Assembly: GCF_000429445.1 (NCBI RefSeq) | Contig: NZ_AUBW01000003.1 | Location: 310,001-374,000 of the forward strand | DNA length: 64,000 nucleotides | Reading direction: 5' to 3' | Source: Algoriphagus terrigena DSM 22685 | Lineage (GTDB): Bacteria; Bacteroidota; Bacteroidia; Cytophagales; Cyclobacteriaceae | Part shown: positions 44,911 to 56,200 of the stretch, one piece after another | Layout: every line of letters starts with the position of its first letter | Position numbering within the stretch: the first letter of the stretch is position 1 | Notes under the pieces: generated by a model | Told to the model about the DNA's origin: nothing | The model's input: the letters and a program-made list of their open reading frames with translations, nothing else | Databases searched by the model: none | Program-made: the position numbers and the translations under genes

Positions 44911-47043
44911 TCAAGAGAGGAGTTGATAAGTGATCAAAGCGCCCACATAGGCCAGAATGGTCATATAGGCGGTCTGGATGAGTGGCCATTTCCACCCTTT
45001 GGTTTCTCGCTTCACCACCGCGACCGTACTCATACACTGCATGGCAAACGCATAAAACACCATCAGCGAGAAGGAACTGGCGACGTTGAAGGTTTTTTCC
45101 CCGGTATTTGCATTGATTTGCTGGTCGAGTTTTTCTCGGATCGTCAGCTCATCTTCCAGGTCACCTCCGATGCTGTAGATCGTAGCCATGGTAGAGACAA
45201 AGACCTCACGGGCCGCGAATGAAGTAATCAAGGCGATGCCGATCTTCCAGTCATAGCCCAGCGGCTTGATGGCAGGTTCGATCGCTCTTCCCATGATTCC
45301 TATGAAGGAGTTTTCCAATAAGTGCGAGCTCGTTTCGGCTTCGATCTCAGCGATTTGAGCTTCGTCGGTTACGTTTTCAAGTCGGGCTTCACCTTCGAGT
45401 CGGATTTGGTCCATTCGTGACGGCGGACCGTAGGACGCCAACACCCAAAGTACGATGGAGATCGCGAGGATGACCTTTCCGGCTTCCATTACGAAAGTCT
45501 TTGACTTCTCAAACATCGTGATCCCGACGTCACTCCAGCGTGGGATGCGATAGGGAGGAAGTTCGGTCAGTAGGAAACTTTTTTCGGCGGTTTTTAGGAT
45601 GAATTTCAAAAGAAAAGCCGTTCCAAACACACCAACCACGCCGAGGAGATACAATCCAAGCAAGGCAAGGGCTTGCATATTGATGAAGCCGAAAACCATC
45701 TCATCCGGAACTACCAGGCCGATCAGAATGATATAGACGGGCAGTCTCGCCGAGCAACTCATCAGCGGTGTGATCAGGATCGTGATCATTTTTTCTTTCC
45801 AGTTGGAAATGTTCCGGGCAGCCATCACACCAGGGATTGCACAGGCAATACCGGAAACCAACGGCACGATGCTTTTGCCATGAAGGCCAAAAGGTCTCAT
45901 CCAGCGGTCCATCAGGAACACGACCCTGGACATGTAGCCGGTGTCTTCCAAGATCGCCAAAAAGCCAAACAGCATTGCAATCTGCGGAATGAAGATCACG
46001 ACGCCTCCGATACCCGGTACAACGCCTTCGGCAAGGAGTCGGGTGAGCGGACCGTCAGGGAGAGCGGTGGAGATCCTGGCACTGATGTCGGCAAAGAGTC
46101 CGTCGATCAGATCCATTGGATAGGAAGCCCAAGTGAAGATGGTCTGGAATATCAGAAATAAGATGCTGAAAAAGACCAGGTAGCCCAAGACCGGATGAAG
46201 GAAAATCTTGTCGAGATTCGACTTCGCTTTTGGTTCCGTTTTCTTGGTCAAAGCTACTGTCACGATCTCCGTGATTTTTTTGTAGCGGATCTTGGTCTCT
46301 TCGAGCTGTGCTTCTTCCAAGTCAAAATCCGCAGTGCGGGTGAGGTCTTCCAGCCAAACTCGGTCCTCCGCGGCAATCGCTTTGTCTTTGGTGCCAAAGC
46401 GGATCATCTGGTAGGCCTGATAAGAATTTTCCAGTTGGAATCTCTTCTGCACCTCGTCGAGCATGTCCACAGGGATTACCTGCTGGATGTCAATGAAGCT
46501 GGGAGCTTTGGTAAAGTTGCGCTGACTGATGAGGTTCTTGACCTGATCGAGACCTTTTTGATTGCGCGCATCGGTGTTGAGTACCGGGACACCGAGCGCT
46601 TTAAAGAGCTCATAAGTCTTGATCTCGAGCTTATTCTTTTCGGCCAGATCGGCCATATTCAGGATGATCGCCAAGTTCACCCCGAGGTCGATCAATTGGG
46701 TAGCGAGGAAAAGACCGCGGGAGAGCTGGGACGAATCAATGATCATCAGCACATGATCGGGACGTTCCTCGAGCTTGGTGTGATTGAGTACGCGATGGGC
46801 GATGATTTCGTCTTCGGAATTTGGAAAAAGGCTGTAGGTGCCCGGTAAATCCAAGATTTCAAAAGTTTCACCATTGATCTGAACAGATCCTGATTTTTTG
46901 TCCACCGTCACGCCGGGATAGTTCCCGATTTTCTGGTTGAGGCCGGTCAGGTAGTTGAAGATCGTGGACTTACCTACGTTGGGGTTACCTACCAGAGCGA
47001 TGCGCGAGGTAACAGTTTTTTGTAAAAGGGTAGTTTCGGCCAT
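44911..47043 (-). CDS. feoB: ferrous iron transporter FeoB
   Basis: This 710-residue protein has an N-terminal G-protein domain with G1 GNPNVGKST (19-27), G3 DLPGTYSLFP and G4 NMAD, a helical GDI-like region, then the polytopic domain with two gate motifs (LLAEGVVPGIGGVVIFIPQI, TPLMSCSARLPVYIILIG) and FITSFAAREVFVSTMATIY-type sequence near the end. It imports Fe2+ across the inner membrane. It lies between feoA, five bases upstream, and the Cys-rich small protein. The operon promoter is at 47291. Confidence 0.96.
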   Translation of the reverse strand: MAETTLLQKTVTSRIALVGNPNVGKSTIFNYLTGLNQKIGNYPGVTVDKKSGSVQINGETFEILDLPGTYSLFPNSEDEIIAHRVLNHTKLEERPDHVLMIIDSSQLSRGLFLATQLIDLGVNLAIILNMADLAEKNKLEIKTYELFKALGVPVLNTDARNQKGLDQVKNLISQRNFTKAPSFIDIQQVIPVDMLDEVQKRFQLENSYQAYQMIRFGTKDKAIAAEDRVWLEDLTRTADFDLEEAQLEETKIRYKKITEIVTVALTKKTEPKAKSNLDKIFLHPVLGYLVFFSILFLIFQTIFTWASYPMDLIDGLFADISARISTALPDGPLTRLLAEGVVPGIGGVVIFIPQIAMLFGFLAILEDTGYMSRVVFLMDRWMRPFGLHGKSIVPLVSGIACAIPGVMAARNISNWKEKMITILITPLMSCSARLPVYIILIGLVVPDEMVFGFINMQALALLGLYLLGVVGVFGTAFLLKFILKTAEKSFLLTELPPYRIPRWSDVGITMFEKSKTFVMEAGKVILAISIVLWVLASYGPPSRMDQIRLEGEARLENVTDEAQIAEIEAETSSHLLENSFIGIMGRAIEPAIKPLGYDWKIGIALITSFAAREVFVSTMATIYSIGGDLEDELTIREKLDQQINANTGEKTFNVASSFSLMVFYAFAMQCMSTVAVVKRETKGWKWPLIQTAYMTILAYVGALITYQLLS

Positions 47044-47047
47044 GAAT

Positions 47048-47269
47048 TTATATCTGTTCGACGCGGATCAGGGCAGCTTCGGATTTGCGAAGAGCCAGGA
47101 GAGTGTCTTCCATCCGGAATGCCATCGGGCCGCCTGATGGAGCCAGATGTTGGAGCGTGATTTTTTTGCCCGGTAGAAAGCCCAGCTCCATCAGATTAAT
47201 CTTAAGCGGGGAGGGCATTATCTCCAGAATTTTTCCGGATTTATTCAGAGGAAGGGTGTCAGCTGTCAT
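47048..47269 (-). CDS. feoA: FeoA family ferrous iron transport protein
   Basis: This 73-residue protein is read from ATG 47269 (MTADTLPLNKSGKI). It has the SH3-like FeoA fold: INLMELGFLPGKKITLQHLA, GPMAFRMEDTLLALRKSEAA. FeoA is a cytoplasmic partner that supports FeoB. It is the first gene of the feoA-feoB-small Cys protein operon. Confidence 0.93.
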   Translation of the reverse strand: MTADTLPLNKSGKILEIMPSPLKINLMELGFLPGKKITLQHLAPSGGPMAFRMEDTLLALRKSEAALIRVEQI

Positions 47270-47290
47270 GGATGTGGAATCTCCTGGGGG

Positions 47291-47298
47291 CAAAAATA
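47291..47298 (-). promoter_or_regulatory. -7 promoter box (TATTTTTG) for the feo operon
   Basis: Perfect TANNTTTG on the minus strand with a predicted leader of about 18 nt to feoA. No Fur-box-like palindrome could be recognised with confidence. Confidence 0.45.
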
Positions 47299-47691
47299 GG
47301 ATTATTTGGAATCAATCTAAGTGGAAAGAGGAGATTTTGTCGGACGGTTTGTTTTGAATCTGGATAAATCCATGGTGCGCATTTCCTGAAGATCAATTGT
47401 CTTGTTGTTTTTAGCCAGAAAATTCAGCTAAAGCGAATAGATAAAATCGACTTACCGCGCTCCGTTTGTCCTCAGCTTCAACTTCTTTTTTGTTCATTCA
47501 ACGAAACTTAAAAGTTGGAAAATCAGCTGTTTACCAATTTTTTTTTCTTGTTCATTTTCCAAAATTATGTTTAGATTGACTCACTATTTTTCAACGGGCA
47601 ATCGATTTCGAGTCAGGATTTTTTAGGTGGAGGAAGCAATCAGTCTGTAGTTGACAAATAGCTTTTGTTTCAACCCTCAATTTTTTATTAC
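47299..47691. other. 393-base intergenic region upstream of the giant gene pair
   Basis: AT-rich, with several T runs on the plus strand. It should hold the promoter of the giant operon; TAGCTTTTG at 47659-47667 resembles a -7 box with one extra T. No gene or stable hairpin was recognised. Confidence 0.4.
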
Positions 47692-50600
47692 ATGGAAAAA
47701 GACTTAATCCAAACCCTGTTGGCCCAGTTTTTTGGCCAACTCAATGCAGAATCTGCTGCGGAAAAGAAGAAGGTGGATGAAGGAATGCTTCAGCTGGCTA
47801 GGGCCTTGCCCGCTCAAATTGGCGGCACGGCATTTCCCGAAAAGCTAAACCTTCAGACTTCCGATCTTTTCTTCCAATCAAAAATCTCCAGCGCACAGCG
47901 AATCAAGCTGGAGCAGGTGATCGTCGAGGCAGAGAAAGAGATGAAAGTGGTAGACGATCCCGGAACACGCGTTTTCATCCGGGAAACTCCAATCAAATCC
48001 TCGCAAATCCCGGGCTCCGTGCCTACCTGGGCACAAGGAGCGAAAGTCGACAAGACCATCGGGCCGATCAAGCGCATCGATGGTGTCGATGTTTTTCTGG
48101 ATGTGTACAAAGTCGTCAAGCTGATTGCCCTGCGGAAACAGGGCACCAACGAGCCGCTGATCCTTTTCAAGGCGCAGTTCTCGACCTCAGTTATCCAGAA
48201 AGCTGGTGCTCCTCCCATCGAGGTGACCGACACCTACAAGGTGGTAGCAGGAAGTGTCTGGATCAAAGCCGGACTTTTGGCTGCCAATTCTCCAGCGGAC
48301 CGCTATGTGGGCCTCCAGGTTAAATCCGGTGAGGTCAAGCTGTCTGCAAAACCGACTCTCCAGGGTGAAAACCTGATCCTCGGCGCTGCAACGACGGCAA
48401 ATGTGACGCTCCAGCTTCAGGAAGCCAAGGAAGTGGAAGTAGCCAAAAAGAAGTATGGCAGGGATGCACTTGCTGCCAAGGTTGTGACACCACCCACGTT
48501 TGTATTCAGCTTTGGTGGTCCCCAGCTACCAAAAGTCACTTCAGTAGGAAATGCTTTCCTAACCGTCTATGGACAATCTTCTTCGCTGACCTTTCAGGCT
48601 AATAAAAATCCGACCTATTCTACTCAGCTAAACCGCGTTTTGATCCCGATGATCAGCAATACGCAGAAGTTTGCGCCGCAGAAGCAGGTAAGTACTCTTC
48701 ATGTGTTGGAAGAGTCTGCAGATCTGAGCCAGAGCTGGTGGGGAATTCCTGCCGCTCAGCTGGATGTGAACGCCCCATTGGAAGTCGACGGCACGGGCGG
48801 TATCGTGCAGGATCTGAAAGTGGGATTGAAATCCACGTGGTCGGGCAAAGACGGAAACGCGATGGAACTCGGCACGGTGCAGCTGCTCGTCGATCCGGGA
48901 CGGATTGGCATCACTGCTCTGAAGGGGAGTTCGATGGACAGCTTCCAAAAGCTGGATCACTGGAAAGACAGCCTGAACCCCCACGGAACGAGTATCCTGC
49001 TAAAATATCCGGAGGAAGCAGCCTTTATCTACAATTCTCTCGCGGAAGGTACTGAGCTCATTATGACCCAATGCCATGCCGACGTCCAAGTGGACCGACC
49101 CAAAAAGGTCAACGGACATGCGGTCGATGTGAGGACTAAAAACTCGATACTGCTCCTCGCAGGTACAGAAAATGGAAACATCGTTTATCTGATCGACGAC
49201 AATATACTGTGGGATCACAAGCTACCGCTGGACAAGGCTCCGAAATTCAAAAATATAGCCTTGGCGCTGGAGAACGCCCTGTTTACGGTTTCACCTGTCA
49301 ATGGTGTGGTGATTTTCGGCAAGTGCAATTCTGAATGGACTAGGATCGTCGAAAGTCAAACCTTTTTGACTTTTGGCCTCGTCAGCTATCTGCCCACGCT
49401 TCCAGATCCGTATCTGGCAAATTTTGGCTTTTTGGGAAGGCTTGCAAAAGAAGGAGGAAATCTGGACCAAATCATCAACTGGCTTTTTTGCAGAATAATC
49501 CAAACGCCGCTTTCAGAGGACGAGGACAAAGTTTCTGTAAGTTTTCATTTTGGAAATCCACCGGCAGCCCAGTCGACTGCTCCAGCTGAGTCAGGGAAAA
49601 AATCCACTGCCAAAATTCAGGAGTCAGCTGCAGTTACCGAGTCTTTGGTTGGCAAAAAGGCGGGGATCAGAGAGTCAGTGGTATTTAAGGGGGCCAAAGG
49701 CCTCAAGGAATCTGCTGTAGTAAAGGAATCTGCGGTGATCAAAGAGTCTGTCGCAATCAAGGAATCCGTACAAATAAAGGAGTCTGCGGAATACAAGGAA
49801 GCAAAGATTGACACCTCGACTTTTTCAAACAAAATAGCGGACAGCATCTTACCGGAAGGGCCAGTCGGTGTGCTCAGAACCATGTCTATGGTAAATAGGG
49901 ATGTTCCCAACTACGAGGAGGATTACAATGGAAGAGTAGCAGTGATCGAAAATGACTACTTCGCGCTACTTGATGTCAGCTCCAATGCCAATCAGGTCGG
50001 AGTTAGCTTTGGACAAAATCCCCTAGGCAGGGTTCCCGGTCGGGAGACCACCGGATTTGCCAGAAATGTCGGGGAAAATGAGGCCCAGATAGAGCCTGCA
50101 AGCGGTGAAATCATTACCGTGGAAGGTATGGAGGTCAAAGTCCCGGGGCAATATGCGAGAATCTTCTTGATGCCACAAGTGGCTTGGGAGCCTACCATCA
50201 ATACGTTCGAGCCCGTGATGCCGATGGATCCTCCCAGCGGATTTAACTATTATCCCAATGACGGCGGGCCGACGAGGCTGATGAACACCAGCCCCGATAA
50301 AGTCACGCTAGCGCCGATTCCGCTGACAGATTTTCTGATCAAGAAATTTAAGGAGCAAAAGTCCGACGTCTTTGCTCAGTTTACCCTGCCTTTTGGATTG
50401 AAGGCATTGGCGAAGCTGGATCACAGCGCCGCCTACAACAGCAAGCCGCCTAAGGTGGAGATGAACAGCCCGTCCTTCAAGGATTCGTTGATCGGTGGGA
50501 TTCAAATCCGTGCAATTGGCGGTGATGCAGGAGCTATCTGGCCTCAGGAGCCGCATCTGAACGATTCTCCGATGTTTGAGGGGATGACTACTCAGTTGAA

Positions 50601-53199
50601 TAATATCCTCGATCTGTTTGGGAATCCGACGGGCGGCAGCACCTTGGGAGATTCGGTGGTCCGGATTTTCAATGGGGAGTTTGGAGTCACAGCTCCGCAG
50701 CCAAAAGGTGTCCCGGTCAGCTACATTGACTTCACGGGTTACGGCGCCAGCACTTTTTCAAACTGGCTCAGTCCCTCTGCCGCCATCGCCCAAACCAGCC
50801 AGTCCCGCTTTGATATTATGATGGGTCGGACTGCCCATGAGGTAATTCAAGTGAAAAGCTTGGTTTATCCTTGGGGTATTCGGGTCGTACGGACAATTAC
50901 CCTTTTTCGAACCAGTTCCGGGTTCGTTTACCGGATGGACAGTGGCTGGCAGCCAGAGACTGACGGGCAGTTTGATTTCCGATACAAATTCAAGATTAAT
51001 GGAGTCACGCAACCTGACCAAATTCCTTACGACATACATCCCGGCACTTTACGTGGGCTTTTCAATATCAAAAACATCAAGGAGGATCCGAGCCTCGCGG
51101 ATTTTAGCGTGACGGATACGAGAAAAACCAACGATGTGTACATCGATGTCGATGGCAATCAGCAAACTTGGTTGGGAGCCAATGAACCGATCCCGGTGTT
51201 CTGCAGGCCTGTCTGGTTTGATGCGGATGTGGAGTTGGAAAACCTCGTCCAGGGTCATACCAAGGGAAGAACTCCTGCCAAAAAGATCCTGGGATACGTG
51301 CAGCTTGCACCGTCTGGAGTTCCTTTGTCTCCCGCACGATTCAAGGAACTGTTGAACCTTCAGGGCGGACTGATTGGCGGGGACATCGACTGCATCATGG
51401 ATTTGAACAAATCCGGACAGCAGATGAGAGTCACCCGCTTTGACTTCTCCCATGCGGGTAAGCCCGGAGCGCTCAATCCAATATTTGTAGCCTCAGCTCG
51501 AGGAAGTGTGATCCTGCCAAAGACCGGAAGCTGGAGCATGGTGCAGCACAAGGTTGCCAGTGGGGAGGTAACCCAACTGCCTAATCATATACCGGTGCCG
51601 GTGATCCGTGAAGGAATATGGACACCCAATTTCTTCAAAACTCCGCTGGATGTTCCCCAGATCCTGTTGAGAATGGCGTCCCCTTCCGAACTCTTACGGC
51701 CGCCGGGGACAGCCACCGTCAATTTTGGAATCCTGCAGACCACTTCGACCCAGAAGGCATTGATCCTTACCCCGGCTTTTGAAAAAGCTAAATCTAAGCT
51801 ATTGAGCAAGATTCCGCCCCTCTATGCGGATGCCTATAGTTTGATGTCAGGAAATTCGATCTTCCCGAACGCCGGAAATGCCATTGACGAATTTGGCAAG
51901 GCGATGCCGATGCTGACGGGTACGGGTAGCGGACTGAACGCGGCGAAAGCCTTTGCCGAGCGCTCGGATATCAAGGATGGCTTGTCCAACGTGTATGAGC
52001 TTTTGGAAGTTCAGGTTAAAAAGGAGGGCGCCTCGATTGTTGATCAGGGATTTAAGCTCTTGGCTGGCAAATCCAATGATGCCATCGGCAAGGCATTGGC
52101 TTTTGATATTCCGCCATTTAAGACACATCTGGTGGACATGGAAGGTCTCAAGATCTACATCGAGTACGCCACCACCGAAAAGCGGAAGGGGCAGGCCGAT
52201 AAGTATGTGGATTCGAAACTCAACTTTGACATTGAGTCTCTAGCAACTGACGCCACCAAAACCTGGAAAAGCCGCATGAACAACATGGCGATGGTCGTGG
52301 ACTTAGGACCGATAGAGGGATTGATGAAGATCAAGGGGAACTTCGATGCCAAAAAAGGCTCTGAATCGGGCTACAAAGGAGATCCGGATTCGGATTTCCC
52401 ATCGCTTGGATATCCCACCCCAGACGTAGAGTTTCACGAATCGCTCCAACCCGTCATTGATTTGCTGGAGATCCTGGCCTCGCTGGGACAGGGCAAATAC
52501 GCCGATGTGGTCAAAAAAGGCCTGGAGATCGCCATGAGCAACGCCGGTGAGATCTGGGAATACAAGTTTGAGGCGAAAAAGGAGATACCGCTCGTGCGAT
52601 TCCCGCCTGAAGAAAACCTCTACAACGCACCGACGACTCCACTGAAGTTGGAAGCAGGCTTAGAGCTGGGCGTATTTTTCAATGCAGCCCTCAAAGTCAC
52701 GACCGACCCCAAGCAACTTCTACCGACCGCCGGAGCCTATATCGAGTTCCGTGGTGGACTCGAAGTGCTCTGCGCCTCAGTGGGAATGGGGACCATCTAT
52801 GCCGTGGGACAGGTTTCTCTCAAGCTCGCGTGTGATACCAAGATTGGGCCAAGTATCCTGATGAAGTTCGGGTTTGGGATATCCATTGCGGTGGGATTGC
52901 CGGTCGTCGGCACGGTCTCGGTGACTTACATCGTCGGCTGCGAACTCTACTTTGCCATGCCGGACTTTTCCATCACAGCTTATATGCTGTTCAAGGGAAA
53001 AGCAAGCATTGCCGGTGGACTGGTCAGTGTAACGATCTACATCGAAGCAAGCGGATCTGTGGCCAGAAAAAACATTGGAACTGCCCAAGAACGGACGGAA
53101 TGTACTGCCTCGGTGACTTTTGGCCTAGATATCAGCATCTGCTTTATCATCGATATCAGCTTTGAGGAGACTTGGCAGGAGAGCCGTCAGATCGCTTGA
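47692..53199 (+). CDS. giant protein of unknown family with hexapeptide repeat and beta-rich C-terminus (first of a pair)
   Basis: This 1835-residue protein is read from ATG 47692 (MEKDLIQTLLAQFFGQLN). I do not recognise a family. There is no signal peptide or transmembrane helix. Residues 1-640 are mixed alpha/beta. A Lys-Glu-Ser hexapeptide repeat lies at 672-701 within a low-complexity stretch from about 643. A middle region (about 720-1600) contains YPWGIRVVRTITLFRTSSGF and YDIHPGTLRGLFNIKN. The last 190 residues are Gly/Val-rich alternating strands (GGLEVLCASVGMGTIYAVGQ, GPSILMKFGFGISIAVGLPV) with spaced cysteines, suggesting a barrel or solenoid. GC matches the chromosome. The second giant gene starts 27 bases later, so they form an operon. 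Confidence 0.85.
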   Translation: MEKDLIQTLLAQFFGQLNAESAAEKKKVDEGMLQLARALPAQIGGTAFPEKLNLQTSDLFFQSKISSAQRIKLEQVIVEAEKEMKVVDDPGTRVFIRETPIKSSQIPGSVPTWAQGAKVDKTIGPIKRIDGVDVFLDVYKVVKLIALRKQGTNEPLILFKAQFSTSVIQKAGAPPIEVTDTYKVVAGSVWIKAGLLAANSPADRYVGLQVKSGEVKLSAKPTLQGENLILGAATTANVTLQLQEAKEVEVAKKKYGRDALAAKVVTPPTFVFSFGGPQLPKVTSVGNAFLTVYGQSSSLTFQANKNPTYSTQLNRVLIPMISNTQKFAPQKQVSTLHVLEESADLSQSWWGIPAAQLDVNAPLEVDGTGGIVQDLKVGLKSTWSGKDGNAMELGTVQLLVDPGRIGITALKGSSMDSFQKLDHWKDSLNPHGTSILLKYPEEAAFIYNSLAEGTELIMTQCHADVQVDRPKKVNGHAVDVRTKNSILLLAGTENGNIVYLIDDNILWDHKLPLDKAPKFKNIALALENALFTVSPVNGVVIFGKCNSEWTRIVESQTFLTFGLVSYLPTLPDPYLANFGFLGRLAKEGGNLDQIINWLFCRIIQTPLSEDEDKVSVSFHFGNPPAAQSTAPAESGKKSTAKIQESAAVTESLVGKKAGIRESVVFKGAKGLKESAVVKESAVIKESVAIKESVQIKESAEYKEAKIDTSTFSNKIADSILPEGPVGVLRTMSMVNRDVPNYEEDYNGRVAVIENDYFALLDVSSNANQVGVSFGQNPLGRVPGRETTGFARNVGENEAQIEPASGEIITVEGMEVKVPGQYARIFLMPQVAWEPTINTFEPVMPMDPPSGFNYYPNDGGPTRLMNTSPDKVTLAPIPLTDFLIKKFKEQKSDVFAQFTLPFGLKALAKLDHSAAYNSKPPKVEMNSPSFKDSLIGGIQIRAIGGDAGAIWPQEPHLNDSPMFEGMTTQLNNILDLFGNPTGGSTLGDSVVRIFNGEFGVTAPQPKGVPVSYIDFTGYGASTFSNWLSPSAAIAQTSQSRFDIMMGRTAHEVIQVKSLVYPWGIRVVRTITLFRTSSGFVYRMDSGWQPETDGQFDFRYKFKINGVTQPDQIPYDIHPGTLRGLFNIKNIKEDPSLADFSVTDTRKTNDVYIDVDGNQQTWLGANEPIPVFCRPVWFDADVELENLVQGHTKGRTPAKKILGYVQLAPSGVPLSPARFKELLNLQGGLIGGDIDCIMDLNKSGQQMRVTRFDFSHAGKPGALNPIFVASARGSVILPKTGSWSMVQHKVASGEVTQLPNHIPVPVIREGIWTPNFFKTPLDVPQILLRMASPSELLRPPGTATVNFGILQTTSTQKALILTPAFEKAKSKLLSKIPPLYADAYSLMSGNSIFPNAGNAIDEFGKAMPMLTGTGSGLNAAKAFAERSDIKDGLSNVYELLEVQVKKEGASIVDQGFKLLAGKSNDAIGKALAFDIPPFKTHLVDMEGLKIYIEYATTEKRKGQADKYVDSKLNFDIESLATDATKTWKSRMNNMAMVVDLGPIEGLMKIKGNFDAKKGSESGYKGDPDSDFPSLGYPTPDVEFHESLQPVIDLLEILASLGQGKYADVVKKGLEIAMSNAGEIWEYKFEAKKEIPLVRFPPEENLYNAPTTPLKLEAGLELGVFFNAALKVTTDPKQLLPTAGAYIEFRGGLEVLCASVGMGTIYAVGQVSLKLACDTKIGPSILMKFGFGISIAVGLPVVGTVSVTYIVGCELYFAMPDFSITAYMLFKGKASIAGGLVSVTIYIEASGSVARKNIGTAQERTECTASVTFGLDISICFIIDISFEETWQESRQIA
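49705..49794 (+). repeat. in-frame 18-nt repeat encoding a KES hexapeptide
   Basis: Five consecutive 18-base units encode KESAVV, KESAVI, KESVAI, KESVQI, KESAEY, with flanking decayed copies (QESAAV, RESVVF upstream; KEAK downstream). Codons for Lys, Glu and Ser vary between units (AAG/AAA, GAA/GAG, TCT/TCC), so conservation is at protein level rather than from recent slippage. Confidence 0.85.
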
Positions 53200-53226
53200 T
53201 TTTTTACCCATAAAACACAGAACAAC

Positions 53227-56200
53227 ATGGAACCGAATAGACTTTTAACACTGATTGCACTTCCCCAGCGATTTGACGGAGAAAACCTCCACCTCAACAT
53301 CGTCCTGATTCCCCGTAACAAAAATCCGGAGACTACTTGGCCGCTGACTGTTCCCGGTCCGGCGACCTCAGTTCCGGGGTTTTCGGATTTTCATCCGGAG
53401 TTTACCTTGGCGATCGTCAAGGGAACCAATGAATTCCCCATCCACGCGCCGGGAAATGCGGCTTTTACCCCGATTGATGTGCCTGTCACCGTGGCTAAAG
53501 CAATAGACAAAGCGCAACTGATCAAGGAAGTGGCCGCCAGCTTCAACATGACGATAGGGGATGACGCAGAGATTCTGCAAGCTCCGAAGCCGGAAAGCAA
53601 AACGATCAAAAAGTATCTGCCTGCGACCTATCGGAAGAGCTTTAACTTCACACAGCCCCGCCATACCAATGCTGTCACAGATGACAGCTACGAATGCGCT
53701 ATTCGGGATAAAACGCCTCCCGGACCGATCGTGCCGAGGTCAAAACTGAGTTGGGGAAAGGTGTTTGCCCATATCCTCCGTCAACCGTTGCTTGCCAAAG
53801 CCTGTGGGATGATCTACTCGGTTTCGGTCAAGGTCGACGAGAGCTGGTTTAAAAAAGGCGGCTACATCTATGTCAATGTAAAAAACGATCCCTATGCCAC
53901 CGCGCAGACCAAGACGCTGGATTCACCGAATTCAGCGACCAACGGGCCATTGATTAAGAGGTATGCGGCAAGGATTCCGGCCTTGAAGCTGGGGACGGAG
54001 CGGCCGGTATTTTCTGCGGTTACTTTTCCGGTCATCTATAAAAAGCCAGCAGATCCCCAGGCAGTGATTCCTGAAGCTCCTTGGGATGAGTTGTTTTTGG
54101 AGGCAAGGACCTACGATGACGGATTTGCCAAGATCGTCCATGCCAATCAGCCGATCAGCGGCAATATGCTGGCCGAGAAAGCGGATGGATTTGCCCCGCA
54201 ATCCGAAACGGGTATCCGCCTCGGTTGGGATGATGAGCAGATTCTGATCTGGTACATCCGGCAGTTGACGGATTATCCGCAGGGCTCCGGCAAGCGGATC
54301 GATGCCGCGCTCAGCGTGATGGGCTATCATATTGACGTCCGCGAACCGGGCAACAAATGGGAAAGTCTCAATGCCGTGGAGTTGTCCAAAAGCAATCCGA
54401 TGGTCGCTAAACTGGAAAGCAATAGAACCGAATTGCCTTATCAGGTTTACCCAAACAAGGTCAATGGGCCGCTGGATGAGCTGTTTTGGATGCCGATGTA
54501 CTATGCTTCTTGGTTAGGGCAAAGTATGGTGACCGAGGACAAAGACGCGATTTCTATCTTTAAGACAGACCAGCCGTACTCGGAATTTGCCAAGGAAAAC
54601 CCCAACAAATCAGGCGTCACGCCCAATGCTGTCATCCAACCGGTTCCTCTGACCACGGACTTGCGCTACGGCGGCACGTTTGAATTCAGAGTCCGACTCG
54701 CAGATATCAGTGGAGGAGGGCCCAGTGTGGAGGACGAGCGGATCTATGACGCCCCAAAGCCAGACTACTCGGTTTCGTTTAGGAGATATATCAACCCTGG
54801 CGTGCTGGTGATTCAAAAGCCCCTTCATCTCGTGCGGCAGCAGTCCATGATCTTCAACGCCGTGGACGAAACCGAAACCGACTATACCGCCAATACCGTC
54901 CTGAAGGTCAATCGACCCATCTTGGAGTATCCAGCGGTGATCTTTACCAAAAAATATCCCAACGCGATAGACTTGCTCAAAGCTCAGACTTTCGCGGACA
55001 AAAACATCAAGCCCGGACTTCCGGATCCTGATGTGACCAAGGTTTTTGTCCGCGTGGAGGTGAAGTCGCTTCGGATGGACAATGCGTACAGTCAAAATGG
55101 TAAAGACGGCTACATCACGCTTTACCGAACATATAGGTACTTTCCGGCCGACTTCTCCGAGATGTTGGACATCCCGGTCAACTTCATAGATGTCCCGGTA
55201 TTGAACCTTACCAATGAAGCCAATCCATTCTTCAGGGAGGATCTGAAGAGCTCTGATCTGGATGCAATGGAGGAACTGATCCTGCCTACGGGAAGGAATG
55301 TGCGGCTGACCTTGCAGGCTGTGGCAGAAGTAGACGGGGATGAAGATGAATATTTTGGCGTCATAGATGATGATCCGGAGCTTGATTCCCGATTTGGGAA
55401 GACGACTTTGCTTACTTTTTACCGGCCACCGTTTGAGGAAGCGGTTCCGCTGCTGGTACCTTTTGGCAATGTTCCCGAGATCCAAGGGATCTATCTCAAG
55501 TCGGATGAAGTGCCTACGCTGAAGAAGAATGCGTTTTCGGCCGTTATCCAGCGGATTGCCGAGATCAATGAGTCTGACGCAGTGAAGCGACTCGCAGACG
55601 CGATTGGTTGTGAATCCAAGGGGATGACCATATTGGCTCCGAAAGGACAGCGAATTGCCTTTGGCTGTAGCAACCGGATTCGGCATTCTCTGGCACCAGA
55701 CAGCAGTAGCATCACATTTGCCGCAAACTCGGAGTTGCAAAACCACTGGATCGGGGCATTGAGCTACCAGATTTCACGGGATTGGGCTTGGGATGTATTG
55801 GAAAATGACGCCTTTGAGGTCATTCGATCCCATAAGTTCAGAAATGACAGCAACAGCGAACTGCGGAAAAACATCTCGGTCGGTGAGATCGAACTCAAGC
55901 ATACCGTTTCCTTTGAGGCAATCCAGGACGACCGCTATGGGCAGGTCAATCGCGGTTATACCCGACTGGTTTTTCTGGATGCGCTGGAGCCAAAAAACGA
56001 CCTGACTTTCGGAGATATCCCGCAGCCAAGGTATCCGGATGAGATCTGGGCTGAATACAAGATCGTGCCCAAATTTAAGCCTAACCACCCAACCGTACCT
56101 CAGACGAAAACCAAGTGGCTTGCCTTGCCGACCGTTTTGCCTCCTGCTCAGGTGCCAAAAGTCAAGAGTGTCGGATACGCCTTCTCCCCGTACCAGCGGG

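Noticed and set aside
54610..55746. 378-codon minus-strand open frame
   Set aside because: It lies wholly inside the second giant gene on the opposite strand; the protein is His/Arg-rich without a domain, as expected for an antisense shadow.
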